From assembly GCA_043745195.1 (NCBI GenBank), contig JAYTTF010000049.1, positions 17,967-81,966 on the forward strand: a DNA stretch of 64,000 nt, in the 5' to 3' direction. Position numbers and translations under genes: made by a program. How positions within the stretch are numbered: position 1 is the first letter of the stretch; every line of letters begins with the position of its first letter. A model generated the notes under the pieces. The model was not told where the DNA came from. It saw nothing but the letters and a program-made list of their open reading frames with translations, and ran no database searches. This document shows positions 39,631 to 47,829 of this stretch, piece by piece. The DNA comes from JANXSF01 sp043745195. Its GTDB lineage: Bacteria; Acidobacteriota; Terriglobia; Bryobacterales; Bryobacteraceae.

Positions 39631-42378
39631 TCAGGAGGTTGCATAGCGAACCCTGCGCACGCACATGCTTCGAAGGGCCAAGCCCAATTGACGTGCGTCT
39701 GCGGACAACCCTAACGCCAGCGGACTTTGCGAATCGGGACATTCGAAAGTCAATAAGAGCTCACCATGTTCGGGCAGTAAATCCACTGAGATCGTCAAGT
39801 TGAGCGGCGGAGGTTCTACTCCAAAAACAAAGCGCCATTCGGCTACCTGATGGCCATTGGCCAAAACCCGAATCGTTTGGCGGCGGTGATTTTCGGTGAC
39901 AAACGCATATCCTTCAAAGGACAACTGGCATGTGAGTTTAGCGGGTAATCGCATTAGTAAAAGAGCCTGCCCATTGCATGTCCAAGTTCCCCAATCTTCG
40001 GCAACTGACCAACCAGCAATTCTCAGCAGCCTGCCTTGGGCCGATCCCGCAAACGACCACACCTCGCCCCATTCCAAAGACGGTATGTTGCTCCCCTTAC
40101 CACTCGGTTCTGAAGCACAAGTCATCTCGAAAAAATATCGGCGGCCAATGGCATTGGCATGGATCGCATTGGATTGACCGACAATGTATGTGTCTTCAAT
40201 GAGTCCTGCCCTTTGCATTTTTTCTAAATAGGAAAGCTTGTGTTTGCGATAGATGCTAAGCGCAGCCAGCAATTCTGTTACACGGGGGGACTCTATCCAA
40301 GGAATTGATTTGGGATCCGCTAAGTAAGTACTGATGACATCTAGAACATTTGAAAAGCCGCTGTTGGCAGAATCACGCCGCTCCCTGGCCTTATGAATCC
40401 TTCTGGAAATTTCCTGTTCTGTTGAAACCGGCACTACTTCATGCAACCAAGGTAGCCGGCGAAGCCAATATTGCTCCAGTTCGAACAGAAGTCCTGCGGT
40501 GGCATCAAGCATTAGCATCATGGCCGGGGCCAGTTCGCCACTCAATAAATTGCCCTCAATCAGAAATTCCTCCCGGAGAATTCGATCTTGCTCAATGCAC
40601 TTTTCAACGGATGGCGGAATTCGGCAGCCCAATATTTGAAGTGACTGGCGAATATGAATGAAGCTATGCAGAAATGCCAGAACTGTACGGAAATCAGTTT
40701 GCAGACGTTCCGTCAGTACAAAAAGATCTGCCGGATACTTCTTGTAGTTATACGCGGTGATTGCAACCGCCGCCGTACTTTTTGGCATGGAAGCGGCACC
40801 GCGCAAAGGCAGGTCCCGACCCAACAAGCGTCGTAGCGCCATCATTGGATAGATGCAGGAAAAGTCCTCAACCGCATCGAGTGGTAGGATTTGCGGATCG
40901 TGCCCCATCAGATATTGTTGCCGTTCGGGCAAGCGCAGAATGGAAAAGACCTCTTTACCGATGCCATCACGGAGAACGAACAACAGGTCAAGATCGGAAA
41001 GCCCAGGGCACTCCACTGCTCCGTACTCATAGACTGCTTCCACTTTGCCGCTGGCAATAGCCCGTTCTTTCCATTCTTCCCGCAGTTGGTTGTATTCACC
41101 AAGACGAATAGGCATTGGCCGCCCAACAACCTCATAGGGCCAGCCACCCAGCATTAGCGGTTCATCTGGAAATAGTTGGTGCTGGTTGCATTCGGACAAA
41201 TCTGCGGCGGTTTGGCACATGAAGCGCCGTCCTTCTTCCAGCAACTGGTCGGTAATGCCCATGGCCGTCCGGTCTGCAGCAGTAAGGCGCATTGTCTGCT
41301 TATGCTGACGTAGGCAGAGACCAGGATTCAACACGCCCCTTACGGGCCAGTTGTCATCGGCCAGACGGGAATGGATCCAATTGCCCAGCAATTGCCTGGA
41401 TTGCGTAGTCTTCTTTAAGAAATCATCGTCCAGGCTAGTAAGCAGATTACGTTTCCAAATGGAAGTCCGTTTCCGCAACTGGTAATCCAGGCAGGGGACA
41501 AGGCTGGTGCAGGAGGTCCACCAGAGTGCGTCGAACGCTGTTTCAATTTGCCCGGCGTGCATGAATTGACGGTCAAAGAAACCCTCGAACATGCGAATTG
41601 CCTGGCCGGCTTCCAAATCGCCATTCACATATTCCACCGCTGGAACTGTGCCTGTGAGCAATACCGAATGAGCCAGAATGGCAGAGGGCAATGTGGATTC
41701 CGTAGCCCAACCCAAAGCTTCCTCAAAGTAAATCATTGGGCCGTGATGCATTAAAGGTTGATAGGCCAGCAGGAAATCATTGAGTTGGGTAACCGAACTG
41801 ATTTGATTCAAAAAATCGTTTTTCGAAACTGGCAGCTTCAGAATTGCGATCACATCACAATCGCTGTAACCTTCCACCACGCCGCCATCGGCAAGGCTTC
41901 CTTGCAAAAGCAAGCTACTTAAACCTTGAATCTGGGTGGCTGCAAACTGCGTCATCTGGGCAACCAGATTCTTGCGTTGAAACTGAATGTTGCTCTGCCA
42001 AACTTCGCCAGTAGGAATGCTTGGTGTATAGCTTCGTTCAGCGCGGGCCAAACTCCTTCTCTCTTCAGCACAGGCCCACAAGGCTTCATGCAAACATTCG
42101 GCTAGTTTCACCCCAGTGGATTCCTGGCCAGTGATCCCGGCTAATGGAAGTTTAGGATAGAGTGCGGCCAATTCCGGCATGACAGGACAATAGAACCTTG
42201 CCGTTCGCCAGTCTTCCAGTCGCAGTGTTTCCCCCGTCCAAACAAGCGCATAGGTGAGCGTTCCATAGAGGCCCATAAGTCGGGTCCAGAGAATGCGAGT
42301 GAGTTGTTCACGATTTCCCGAGGAGAGTGCGCGTTGAGAGAATTGCCCGGACAGAATGTCGAAGCGGGTTTGCGCCAT
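39631..42378 (-). CDS. Large protein with two nucleotidyltransferase-type motifs, unknown function
   Basis: From ATG 42378 the product has 915 residues. Two places carry the polymerase-beta-type nucleotidyltransferase signature: LLQGSLADG (G160, S161) with YSDCDV (D173 and D175), and EYGAVECPGLSDLDLLFVL (G453, D462 and D464). Between and after them the protein is helical, and the C-terminal 200 residues look beta-rich. No signal or membrane segment is seen. I do not recognise a named family. An ORF start further upstream would read through the tRNA-Leu gene (MAEWQTQQTQ) and is an artefact. The gene lies back to back with a GT4 glycosyltransferase gene, so a role in glycan or nucleotide-sugar work is possible. 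Confidence 0.7.
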   Translation of the reverse strand: MAQTRFDILSGQFSQRALSSGNREQLTRILWTRLMGLYGTLTYALVWTGETLRLEDWRTARFYCPVMPELAALYPKLPLAGITGQESTGVKLAECLHEALWACAEERRSLARAERSYTPSIPTGEVWQSNIQFQRKNLVAQMTQFAATQIQGLSSLLLQGSLADGGVVEGYSDCDVIAILKLPVSKNDFLNQISSVTQLNDFLLAYQPLMHHGPMIYFEEALGWATESTLPSAILAHSVLLTGTVPAVEYVNGDLEAGQAIRMFEGFFDRQFMHAGQIETAFDALWWTSCTSLVPCLDYQLRKRTSIWKRNLLTSLDDDFLKKTTQSRQLLGNWIHSRLADDNWPVRGVLNPGLCLRQHKQTMRLTAADRTAMGITDQLLEEGRRFMCQTAADLSECNQHQLFPDEPLMLGGWPYEVVGRPMPIRLGEYNQLREEWKERAIASGKVEAVYEYGAVECPGLSDLDLLFVLRDGIGKEVFSILRLPERQQYLMGHDPQILPLDAVEDFSCIYPMMALRRLLGRDLPLRGAASMPKSTAAVAITAYNYKKYPADLFVLTERLQTDFRTVLAFLHSFIHIRQSLQILGCRIPPSVEKCIEQDRILREEFLIEGNLLSGELAPAMMLMLDATAGLLFELEQYWLRRLPWLHEVVPVSTEQEISRRIHKARERRDSANSGFSNVLDVISTYLADPKSIPWIESPRVTELLAALSIYRKHKLSYLEKMQRAGLIEDTYIVGQSNAIHANAIGRRYFFEMTCASEPSGKGSNIPSLEWGEVWSFAGSAQGRLLRIAGWSVAEDWGTWTCNGQALLLMRLPAKLTCQLSFEGYAFVTENHRRQTIRVLANGHQVAEWRFVFGVEPPPLNLTISVDLLPEHGELLLTFECPDSQSPLALGLSADARQLGLALRSMCVRRVRYATS

Positions 42379-42387
42379 TGAAATTTG

Positions 42388-42474
42388 TGGTGCCGGAGGT
42401 GGGACTTGAACCCACACAAGGATAGACCTTGGCAGATTTTGAGTCTGCTGCGTCTGCCATTCCGCCACTCCGGC
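42388..42474 (-). tRNA. tRNA-Leu (anticodon CAA)
   Basis: On the minus strand a class II tRNA folds from 42474: acceptor GCCGGAG pairs with CTCCGGC, the anticodon stem GCAGA/TCTGC holds the loop CTCAAAA (anticodon CAA), a variable arm follows, and the T arm is GTGGG-TTCAAGT-CCCAC. The discriminator is A, and CCA appears to be encoded (42388-42390). The anticodon CAA reads UUG codons. It lies between the divergent nucleotidyltransferase-like and glycosyltransferase genes; both have been given false upstream starts in this DNA. Confidence 0.96.
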
Positions 42475-42521
42475 ACGATACGGCTATCCCTAGGCTAGCA
42501 ATAATTGCCCCCGTTTGCCAA

Positions 42522-43775
42522 ATGCGAGACCATGAATTCTTGCCACAACTGGAATTAATCTACACAGCAGCACATGGTGGATTCGCAAAAGAGGCGGTTC
42601 CACTTGGCGGAGGAGCCGCCGTTTTCGAGCAACTAGTTGCCCAATGGCAGCAGAAAGCACCTTTTCGATTAAGGACCATCACTCCGGAAATCCTGGGTCA
42701 GTCAGCGCCAACGGGTAGAGTTCTGGTAAGCATGGCAGAATTAGCCTACGCGCGGTTTTGCCGCGATTTTGAACGGGCGGCTACAGTAGAAATCTTGAAG
42801 CAGGATCCTAAGCACACCGTCGTATTGATAAATGACATTTCGGAAGGCCCCAATTTTCAGGCCCTGGCGCAAGCAGGTTTTTCTTTATTCTCCATTTATC
42901 ATGTGGATGTATTGAACTACGTCACTTCGATTTACTGCCGCGGACTGATCTCGCCGGCAACAGCGGCGCGCCTGTACTCGAAGATTCCCAAACCATTGCG
43001 CCCGGATATATTGGGCTTGGTATTCGATAAGCAGGAGGCTAGTGTCCGCTACTCTCGGAAACTGATCCTGCCCTCTGGCGGCATGGCCGATGTAATGTGC
43101 CATACCTACCCTTGGCTGGATCGCGAAAAGTGCGTGGCCATGCCTTGGGGTGTTGCTGCCAACCAGTTTGAGGAGAATGACATTGAGGAGGAAACCGTGC
43201 GGCTGCGTGCCGAACTGGGCATTTCTGTTGAAGCTCAGGTCCTGTTGACACTAAGCCGCATTTCGCCGGAGAAGGGACAGGATACTTTACTGGAATCGCT
43301 GCAAGATTGGGAGCCATCGCGCGAAACGGTGCTGGTGATTTGTGGCGATGCGGCTTTCATGATGGGTCAACGCTTTCTTCAACGGTTGCAAACTCTAGCC
43401 TCACGGATGAAGAAAGTAAGAGTGGTTTTTCCCGGATACGTCACAGGCTTGCGGAAGCAGGCTTTTTTCCGGCTGGCTAATTTGTACGTGTTTCCTTCGC
43501 GTCATGAAAGTTATGGTTTGACCATGATTGAAGCCATGGCTGCCGGATTGCCTGTGGTTTGTTTCGACCACTTGGGGGCGCGGGAAGTGATGCAGCCAGG
43601 CTTTGGAGAAATGGTTCGCCATTCTGCGGAGGAATTGCGGGAAGCGATCATTCGCATGTTAGCGGATGTCAGCCGGATGAAGCGCTGTGGGGAGGCGGCC
43701 AGGACTTATGCAAGCCGGCACGCTTTCGAAGCTACTGCAATAAGGCTAGGGGACCTGCTTGTTAGGCACTCGTGA
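42522..43775 (+). CDS. GT4-type glycosyltransferase
   Basis: The product from ATG 42522 has 417 residues. The C-terminal GT-B half is clear: LLTLSRISPEKGQDTLLESL, VFPGYVTGLRKQAFFRLANLYVFPS and the EX7E motif in ESYGLTMIEAMAAGLPVV. The N-terminal half contains glycogen-synthase-like text (AHGGFAKEAVPLGGGAAVFEQL). The start is uncertain: in-frame codons before 42522 read RLAIIAPVCQ, a typical first GT-B strand, but no ATG, GTG or TTG lies between the tRNA and 42522, so either a rare start such as ATT is used or translation begins inside the antisense strand of the tRNA gene. It diverges from the two-motif nucleotidyltransferase gene. Confidence 0.82.
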   Translation: MRDHEFLPQLELIYTAAHGGFAKEAVPLGGGAAVFEQLVAQWQQKAPFRLRTITPEILGQSAPTGRVLVSMAELAYARFCRDFERAATVEILKQDPKHTVVLINDISEGPNFQALAQAGFSLFSIYHVDVLNYVTSIYCRGLISPATAARLYSKIPKPLRPDILGLVFDKQEASVRYSRKLILPSGGMADVMCHTYPWLDREKCVAMPWGVAANQFEENDIEEETVRLRAELGISVEAQVLLTLSRISPEKGQDTLLESLQDWEPSRETVLVICGDAAFMMGQRFLQRLQTLASRMKKVRVVFPGYVTGLRKQAFFRLANLYVFPSRHESYGLTMIEAMAAGLPVVCFDHLGAREVMQPGFGEMVRHSAEELREAIIRMLADVSRMKRCGEAARTYASRHAFEATAIRLGDLLVRHS

Positions 43776-43779
43776 ATTC

Positions 43780-44604
43780 TTACTTTGACTCAGCAGCCTT
43801 AACCTCAACCTGCTTACGCACCACGTTCAGCCAAACAGTCTTTCGCTCCTGCTTGATCTCCGTAAAGATCTGATCCTTGATTTCCTTAAAAGGTTTCACC
43901 ACCAATTCCTGCAGCCGGAACAAATAGTACCCATTTGGCAACTTCACAGGCTCCGTCACTTCGCCCTTTTTCAAGCCAAAAACAGCATTCTTCACCACAT
44001 CCGGAATCTGGTCAGACTTCTTAATCGTAAAGTCGCCGCCCTTCTTTTTTGAATCGGCATCTTCAGAAAACTCTTTCACCAGCGCTGTAAAATCAGCGCC
44101 TTTCTTTACGCGGGCCGCCAGATCGCTAATACGCTGCTTCGCCTTCAGTTCCGTAACCGTATCCGAAAAGGAAACATAAATCAGCTTCGTTGCAGCCTCA
44201 GTGTAGCGGTCCAGATTCTTCTTGTAGAACTGCTCCTGATCGTAAAGCGTCACAATGTCCGTATACTCCTGTTCCTGCATCATCGCTTCAGACATAATCT
44301 GCAGGTTCATCATTTTCATCTTCGTCTTATAGGGTTCCTTCGCCTCCAGGTTTTCCTTCTTCGCCTGATCCGTCAACTTATCCATGAAGCCGTAATACCG
44401 CAGGAACTCCGCAGGGTTCCCTTTCATCGCCTCCTGGACTTTGGGATCAACAGACATGGATATCTGCTGAAATTCAGCTTGCGTAATAGGCTTGCCATTG
44501 ACGTAGGCAATTACCGCCTCGGGCTTATCAGGGTTGATGATAATATTCTGCGCCGGGGAAATCGCGGCCAAAAACAGGATCGAAAATAGTATGCGGGAAA
44601 TCAT
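43780..44604 (-). CDS. Exported PpiC-type (parvulin) peptidyl-prolyl isomerase
   Basis: The 274-residue product has a signal peptide (RILFSILFLAAISPAQ), a SurA/PrsA-like helical N-region (YVNGKPITQAEFQQI, then FLRYYGFMDKLTDQAKKENL) and a parvulin domain (about 138-235): KLIYVSFSDT, FTALVKEFSEDADSKKKGGDF, FGLKKGEVTEPVKLPNGYYLFRL. Such foldases help outer-membrane or secreted proteins to fold. The tail is charged and helical. The gene converges with the GT4 gene at four bases. A 208-bp stretch upstream holds no gene I can support. Confidence 0.9.
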   Translation of the reverse strand: MISRILFSILFLAAISPAQNIIINPDKPEAVIAYVNGKPITQAEFQQISMSVDPKVQEAMKGNPAEFLRYYGFMDKLTDQAKKENLEAKEPYKTKMKMMNLQIMSEAMMQEQEYTDIVTLYDQEQFYKKNLDRYTEAATKLIYVSFSDTVTELKAKQRISDLAARVKKGADFTALVKEFSEDADSKKKGGDFTIKKSDQIPDVVKNAVFGLKKGEVTEPVKLPNGYYLFRLQELVVKPFKEIKDQIFTEIKQERKTVWLNVVRKQVEVKAAESK

Positions 44605-44812
44605 TGCTTCTTCCTATAATTAATTAGAACATTGGAAAGTCCGTCGTCGCCGTGCAGACGAATCTTTTTACGTCACAATCATGCGACCGAGTGGTGCTGG
44701 GCGGGATCGCAGTCAAACGTGCAAGCTCGATTTCGCAAAGGTTCTACCCAAATACTGAGACGCAACTGCGATTAAACAAGCTTGCCACCTTCCGCCACCT
44801 CGGAGCCGGTCC

Positions 44813-45214
44813 TTAATTGCCTATTTGTACATTCAAGCAATTCAACAGGCCTACCCGCTGATAGGCTACTGATTCAGCCATTTTCATCACCAGGTAAATT
44901 CCCATTCCGCCAATTGGCCTTGTCGCTAGCGGAGCATCCAAGGGCGGTGGAGGTGCTTTGGTAGGATCAAACTCCGGGCCGCTATAAAGGAATTCCAGGT
45001 TGATCCGCCCGGTGGAAACAGCGGAGCAAGAAATGCGCACTGGTTCATTGGGGCACGCATGCGTAGCGATGTTGAGGAACAACTCTTCAAGAACTAAGTC
45101 CAGGACAGGATTGTCTTGGTTCGATATTGGGCAATTGCGATGGACGAATGCAGTGACGATGGCCAGGTTGCTGGCTGATGCGGCAATCGTAAGCTCTGCT
45201 TGCCCTTCGCTCAT
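44813..45214 (-). CDS. RsbW-like anti-sigma factor / serine kinase
   Basis: The 133-residue product is a small GHKL ATPase: N-box VLEELFLNIATHA, then GRINLEFLYSGPEFDP and a G-box RPIGGMGIYLVMKMAESVAYQR. This is the RsbW/SpoIIAB type, which binds a sigma factor or phosphorylates its STAS antagonist. It overlaps the STAS gene upstream by four bases, the usual partner arrangement. No sigma factor gene is adjacent, so the output target is elsewhere or is a different protein. Confidence 0.88.
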   Translation of the reverse strand: MSEGQAELTIAASASNLAIVTAFVHRNCPISNQDNPVLDLVLEELFLNIATHACPNEPVRISCSAVSTGRINLEFLYSGPEFDPTKAPPPPLDAPLATRPIGGMGIYLVMKMAESVAYQRVGLLNCLNVQIGN

Positions 45215-45555
45215 GCTAAGTCTTTAAGTGCCTCTTCAACGCTTTCGGACAGTCGCATCATTGGAGTGATTCGCGTCATATCGAATACCTGTTTGACGAA
45301 GCCTCCCATGCCCACCAACACAAATTCGCCACCCTCTTTTTGGATAGCCTGTCCAGTCATAAGGAAGGCGCGAATTCCCATACTGGATACGTACTTGAGT
45401 CCAGTAAGTTCAGCAACAATGTGCTTGGCTGAACCTCCTTTGGTGGTAGTCAAGTGTTTGCAGGCATTCTCGAATTCAGTGGCCTGATCGGCGTCCATGC
45501 GTCCCGTAAGAACCACAATCCCAGTGTTGCCCCGTATAGAAGTTTCGATGTTCAT
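45211..45555 (-). CDS. STAS-domain anti-anti-sigma factor (RsbV/SpoIIAA-like)
   Basis: The 114-residue product is one STAS domain: IVVLTGRMDADQATEFENACK, IVAELTGLKYVSSMGIRAFLMTGQ, FVLVGMGGFVKQVFDMTRI. The serine pair in YVSSMGIR is the expected phosphorylation site for the RsbW-type kinase encoded next to it. The unphosphorylated form would bind that kinase and free its target. The gene lies 15 bp after the PrsW gene on the same strand. Confidence 0.92.
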   Translation of the reverse strand: MNIETSIRGNTGIVVLTGRMDADQATEFENACKHLTTTKGGSAKHIVAELTGLKYVSSMGIRAFLMTGQAIQKEGGEFVLVGMGGFVKQVFDMTRITPMMRLSESVEEALKDLA

Positions 45556-45570
45556 ATTAAGTTTTGTTGC

Positions 45571-46563
45571 TCATTTCATTCTGAACCGTTCCCAACGGTC
45601 TTGCGCGGTTGCAGGAACCAGAGGTGCCAAGGCACTTCTGCCGGCAACACCAATGCTGCGTTCCAAATGCCCCATTTCTCTTGCAATATTGGACCGTTCG
45701 GGGTCAGGCTCCGGGGTAAATCCTAATTCCAGTTGCATTAGTTCCGATTTCGCTTTGGCGCTCAACTCTGCCGAAAGTCTTAAGAAGCAAAACATGTCGG
45801 CTACAATCTCCGGCTTGAAGAGATCGCGCAATGAGGTTAAGTAAATGCCTGCCGGCGATTCCAGAAAAACACCAGATTCGATTTTGTTCAACGTCTCCAA
45901 ATCGTCATCCATCTTGTTGTGCAGCCAGCGTGCCAACATTTTTTCACTTTGGCGGAACACCACCATCAGCAATATGGGCAATGTTATCAGGATCACCGCC
46001 GAACGTTCCAGCGGTGGCAAAACTCCACTGTTGTACAAAGCATGGATCAGAATGCCCAACGTTAGTGCAGGTAACCAAGCCAACCAACGCCAGCGGGCAA
46101 ACATGGCAACTGCGGCAATGGCGACAATGGCTGTGGCACCCCCATGCATAGTAGCCGTTCCCACTCCGCGGACTAGCCAAACCAACATGGAGGTTGCAGG
46201 CATTTGATAAAGATAAACAAGATTTTCGATGAGGGAAAACCCGGCTCCAACGGCAAAGCCGGTTACTGCGGCATCCACTGGGAAGCCTACTCTATGGCGG
46301 GCAACGCAAACAAAAACGTAAGCAGCTTTGGCGCATTCTTCCAGTGCCGGACCACCAAAGAAGGCGTAGCTTGAGCCCCATTGAGTAAAGCCCCAGGAGT
46401 TGAGTGGGTAAGAAATTGTTGCGGCAGCGCAGCCTGCTGCTATTGCCGAAACAATGGAGCCTAAGGTCAGCAGGCGATAGGTATCCAGCGCATTCAGACT
46501 TATCAGGAAAGCAATCACCGGGAAAAAACTTAATAGGACTTCCCAAAGTCCCAACTGCGGCAT
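45571..46563 (-). CDS. PrsW-family intramembrane metalloprotease
   Basis: The 330-residue product has about eight membrane segments in its first 220 residues and the PrsW/CAAX-like motifs: GPALEECAKAAYVF (EExxK), GFAVGAGFSLIENLVY, the His in GTATMHGGATA, and HALYN. PrsW of Bacillus cleaves an anti-sigma factor (RsiW) at site 1. The C-terminal 110 residues are soluble and not part of the core family. It heads a leftward run with the STAS and RsbW-type genes, so a sigma-factor-linked envelope signalling role is a fair inference. Confidence 0.88.
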   Translation of the reverse strand: MPQLGLWEVLLSFFPVIAFLISLNALDTYRLLTLGSIVSAIAAGCAAATISYPLNSWGFTQWGSSYAFFGGPALEECAKAAYVFVCVARHRVGFPVDAAVTGFAVGAGFSLIENLVYLYQMPATSMLVWLVRGVGTATMHGGATAIVAIAAVAMFARWRWLAWLPALTLGILIHALYNSGVLPPLERSAVILITLPILLMVVFRQSEKMLARWLHNKMDDDLETLNKIESGVFLESPAGIYLTSLRDLFKPEIVADMFCFLRLSAELSAKAKSELMQLELGFTPEPDPERSNIAREMGHLERSIGVAGRSALAPLVPATAQDRWERFRMK

Positions 46564-46566
46564 ATG

Positions 46567-47151
46567 TTAGTCAGCCGATGCGCGAACAGGGCGCTGCGTT
46601 TCTATTTGGCGGGCTAAGTTATCAATGGCGGCGGCAAGCGCTTCGCGTGTGGCAGAGGAGTTATCGACTTCTTTGAAACTCTTCTGGCGCGCTTTGGGAA
46701 GCAGTGACATCGTCACATCAGAAGTGGGTGAGTTAGCCGATACTTCGCTGCTTTTCCCTTTTGCACTAGAGGAGATCAAAGGCCTTTCAATTCCCGCTTT
46801 CACCAAGCGGAAATCCACTTCAGCCTCAACGCGGTTCTTGCCTTTCAGACTGACAATTTCGCCGTAAATCGAAGCATCGCAGCCGGTCGTGTCGGTGCCG
46901 GGAGCCACTCTGGCTTTAAAGCCGGCTTTGTTCAAGTTAGCTACCAGCGCTTCGTTTGTGCTGTCCAGATCCAACTGCCGGTCGCTGGCATTTTGCAGTT
47001 TAACCACGCAAATGGAAGCGCCACGATCAACCAGCCAAGCTCCGATAACTCCTTGTACTTGTTCATTCTTAGGTGGGTTTTCGTTGCGGGAAATGTAGAA
47101 CATACCAGCAGCGCAAAGCAGCCCTCCTATGACCACACCCAGCTTCTTCAT
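46567..47151 (-). CDS. Hypothetical membrane-anchored or exported protein
   Basis: From ATG 47151, with AGGAG eight bases upstream, the 194-residue product has a single N-terminal hydrophobic segment (LGVVIGGLLCAAGMFYIS), then a soluble domain of mixed alpha/beta character (about 35-130: IGAWLVDRGASICVVKLQNAS, ALVANLNKAGFKARV, DASIYGEIVSLKG). The last 65 residues are Ser/Lys-rich then helical (ALAAAIDNLARQIE). No family is recognised. It lies four bases before the PrsW gene and is likely in the same operon, so it could be a ligand or substrate of that system. A longer ORF start at 47337 has no support. Confidence 0.65.
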   Translation of the reverse strand: MKKLGVVIGGLLCAAGMFYISRNENPPKNEQVQGVIGAWLVDRGASICVVKLQNASDRQLDLDSTNEALVANLNKAGFKARVAPGTDTTGCDASIYGEIVSLKGKNRVEAEVDFRLVKAGIERPLISSSAKGKSSEVSANSPTSDVTMSLLPKARQKSFKEVDNSSATREALAAAIDNLARQIETQRPVRASAD

Positions 47152-47251
47152 CAACTTAACTCCTTGCAATCCGATCGTTGGCAGTATAACAGGGGTGGGA
47201 ATTATAGACAATCCCCTAAATTGGGTGTCAAGGTTTTGGGGTGAAAATATC

Positions 47252-47755
47252 CTACTGAGTAATGTGGATTGTGGTGACTTTACTGTCGGCTGCGCGCCCG
47301 ATGAAATGTCCTGCCACTGTGGTAACACCGGCAACAACCAGGAAAATTGCTATTACCCCGGCTGCAGAATCGCTGCCGCTTTGAGCTCCAGCGTAAGCTC
47401 CCAAGGTAAGTCCGGATACGACTCCAAGTGTGGTTCCAATTGCTCGGCCCGCCCGGCCTTTGGTCCTTATCAGCCGCAATGTGTCGATGGAAGCGTGTGG
47501 CACGGTAGCACCACCCTTTGGAAATTGCTTGGAATCAGACGTTCGCTTCGCATCCAGTACCAGTGCATCTTCGCGAACAGAAACAACGTCACCCGCCAGT
47601 TTTACTCCATCTTTGGTTGTAAACTCTACGAAATGACCGGTAACAAGCGGACCTAATTCGCTCCACTTGAGGTCAACCGGCTTGGACTCAGCTTGAACAG
47701 CAGATGAGACAAGGGCAATACTGAGTACGAGCGAAAGACAGGGCTTCATGTTCAT
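47252..47755 (-). CDS. Hypothetical exported protein with a glycine-zipper-like C-terminus
   Basis: The 167-residue product has a signal peptide (CLSLVLSIALVSSAVQA), a small beta-type domain (about 38-100: GHFVEFTTKDGVKLAGDVVSVREDALVLDAKR), and a C-terminal region rich in Gly and Ala (GRAIGTTLGVVSGLTLGAYAG, then AAGVIAIFLVVAGVTTVAG) that forms one or two weak membrane segments like glycine zippers. ATG 47755 follows AAAGGG. The function is unknown. It is leftward, upstream of the 194-residue hypothetical gene. Confidence 0.65.
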   Translation of the reverse strand: MNMKPCLSLVLSIALVSSAVQAESKPVDLKWSELGPLVTGHFVEFTTKDGVKLAGDVVSVREDALVLDAKRTSDSKQFPKGGATVPHASIDTLRLIRTKGRAGRAIGTTLGVVSGLTLGAYAGAQSGSDSAAGVIAIFLVVAGVTTVAGHFIGRAADSKVTTIHITQ

Positions 47756-47829
47756 AGTTGCCCTTTAGACTATCATTTCCTTAAATCAGATATTTGCGAT
47801 TCAACCCTGCAAGGCGTCATACTTCCCCC

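Noticed and set aside
42141..42476. Leftward 111-codon ORF, and the long N-terminal extensions that begin MAEWQTQQTQ or MPEWRNGRRS
   Set aside because: They translate the tRNA-Leu gene; this is a well-known annotation artefact.
44605..44812. 25-codon rightward ORF in the gap upstream of the PpiC gene
   Set aside because: No Shine-Dalgarno and too short to support; nothing else was seen in the gap.
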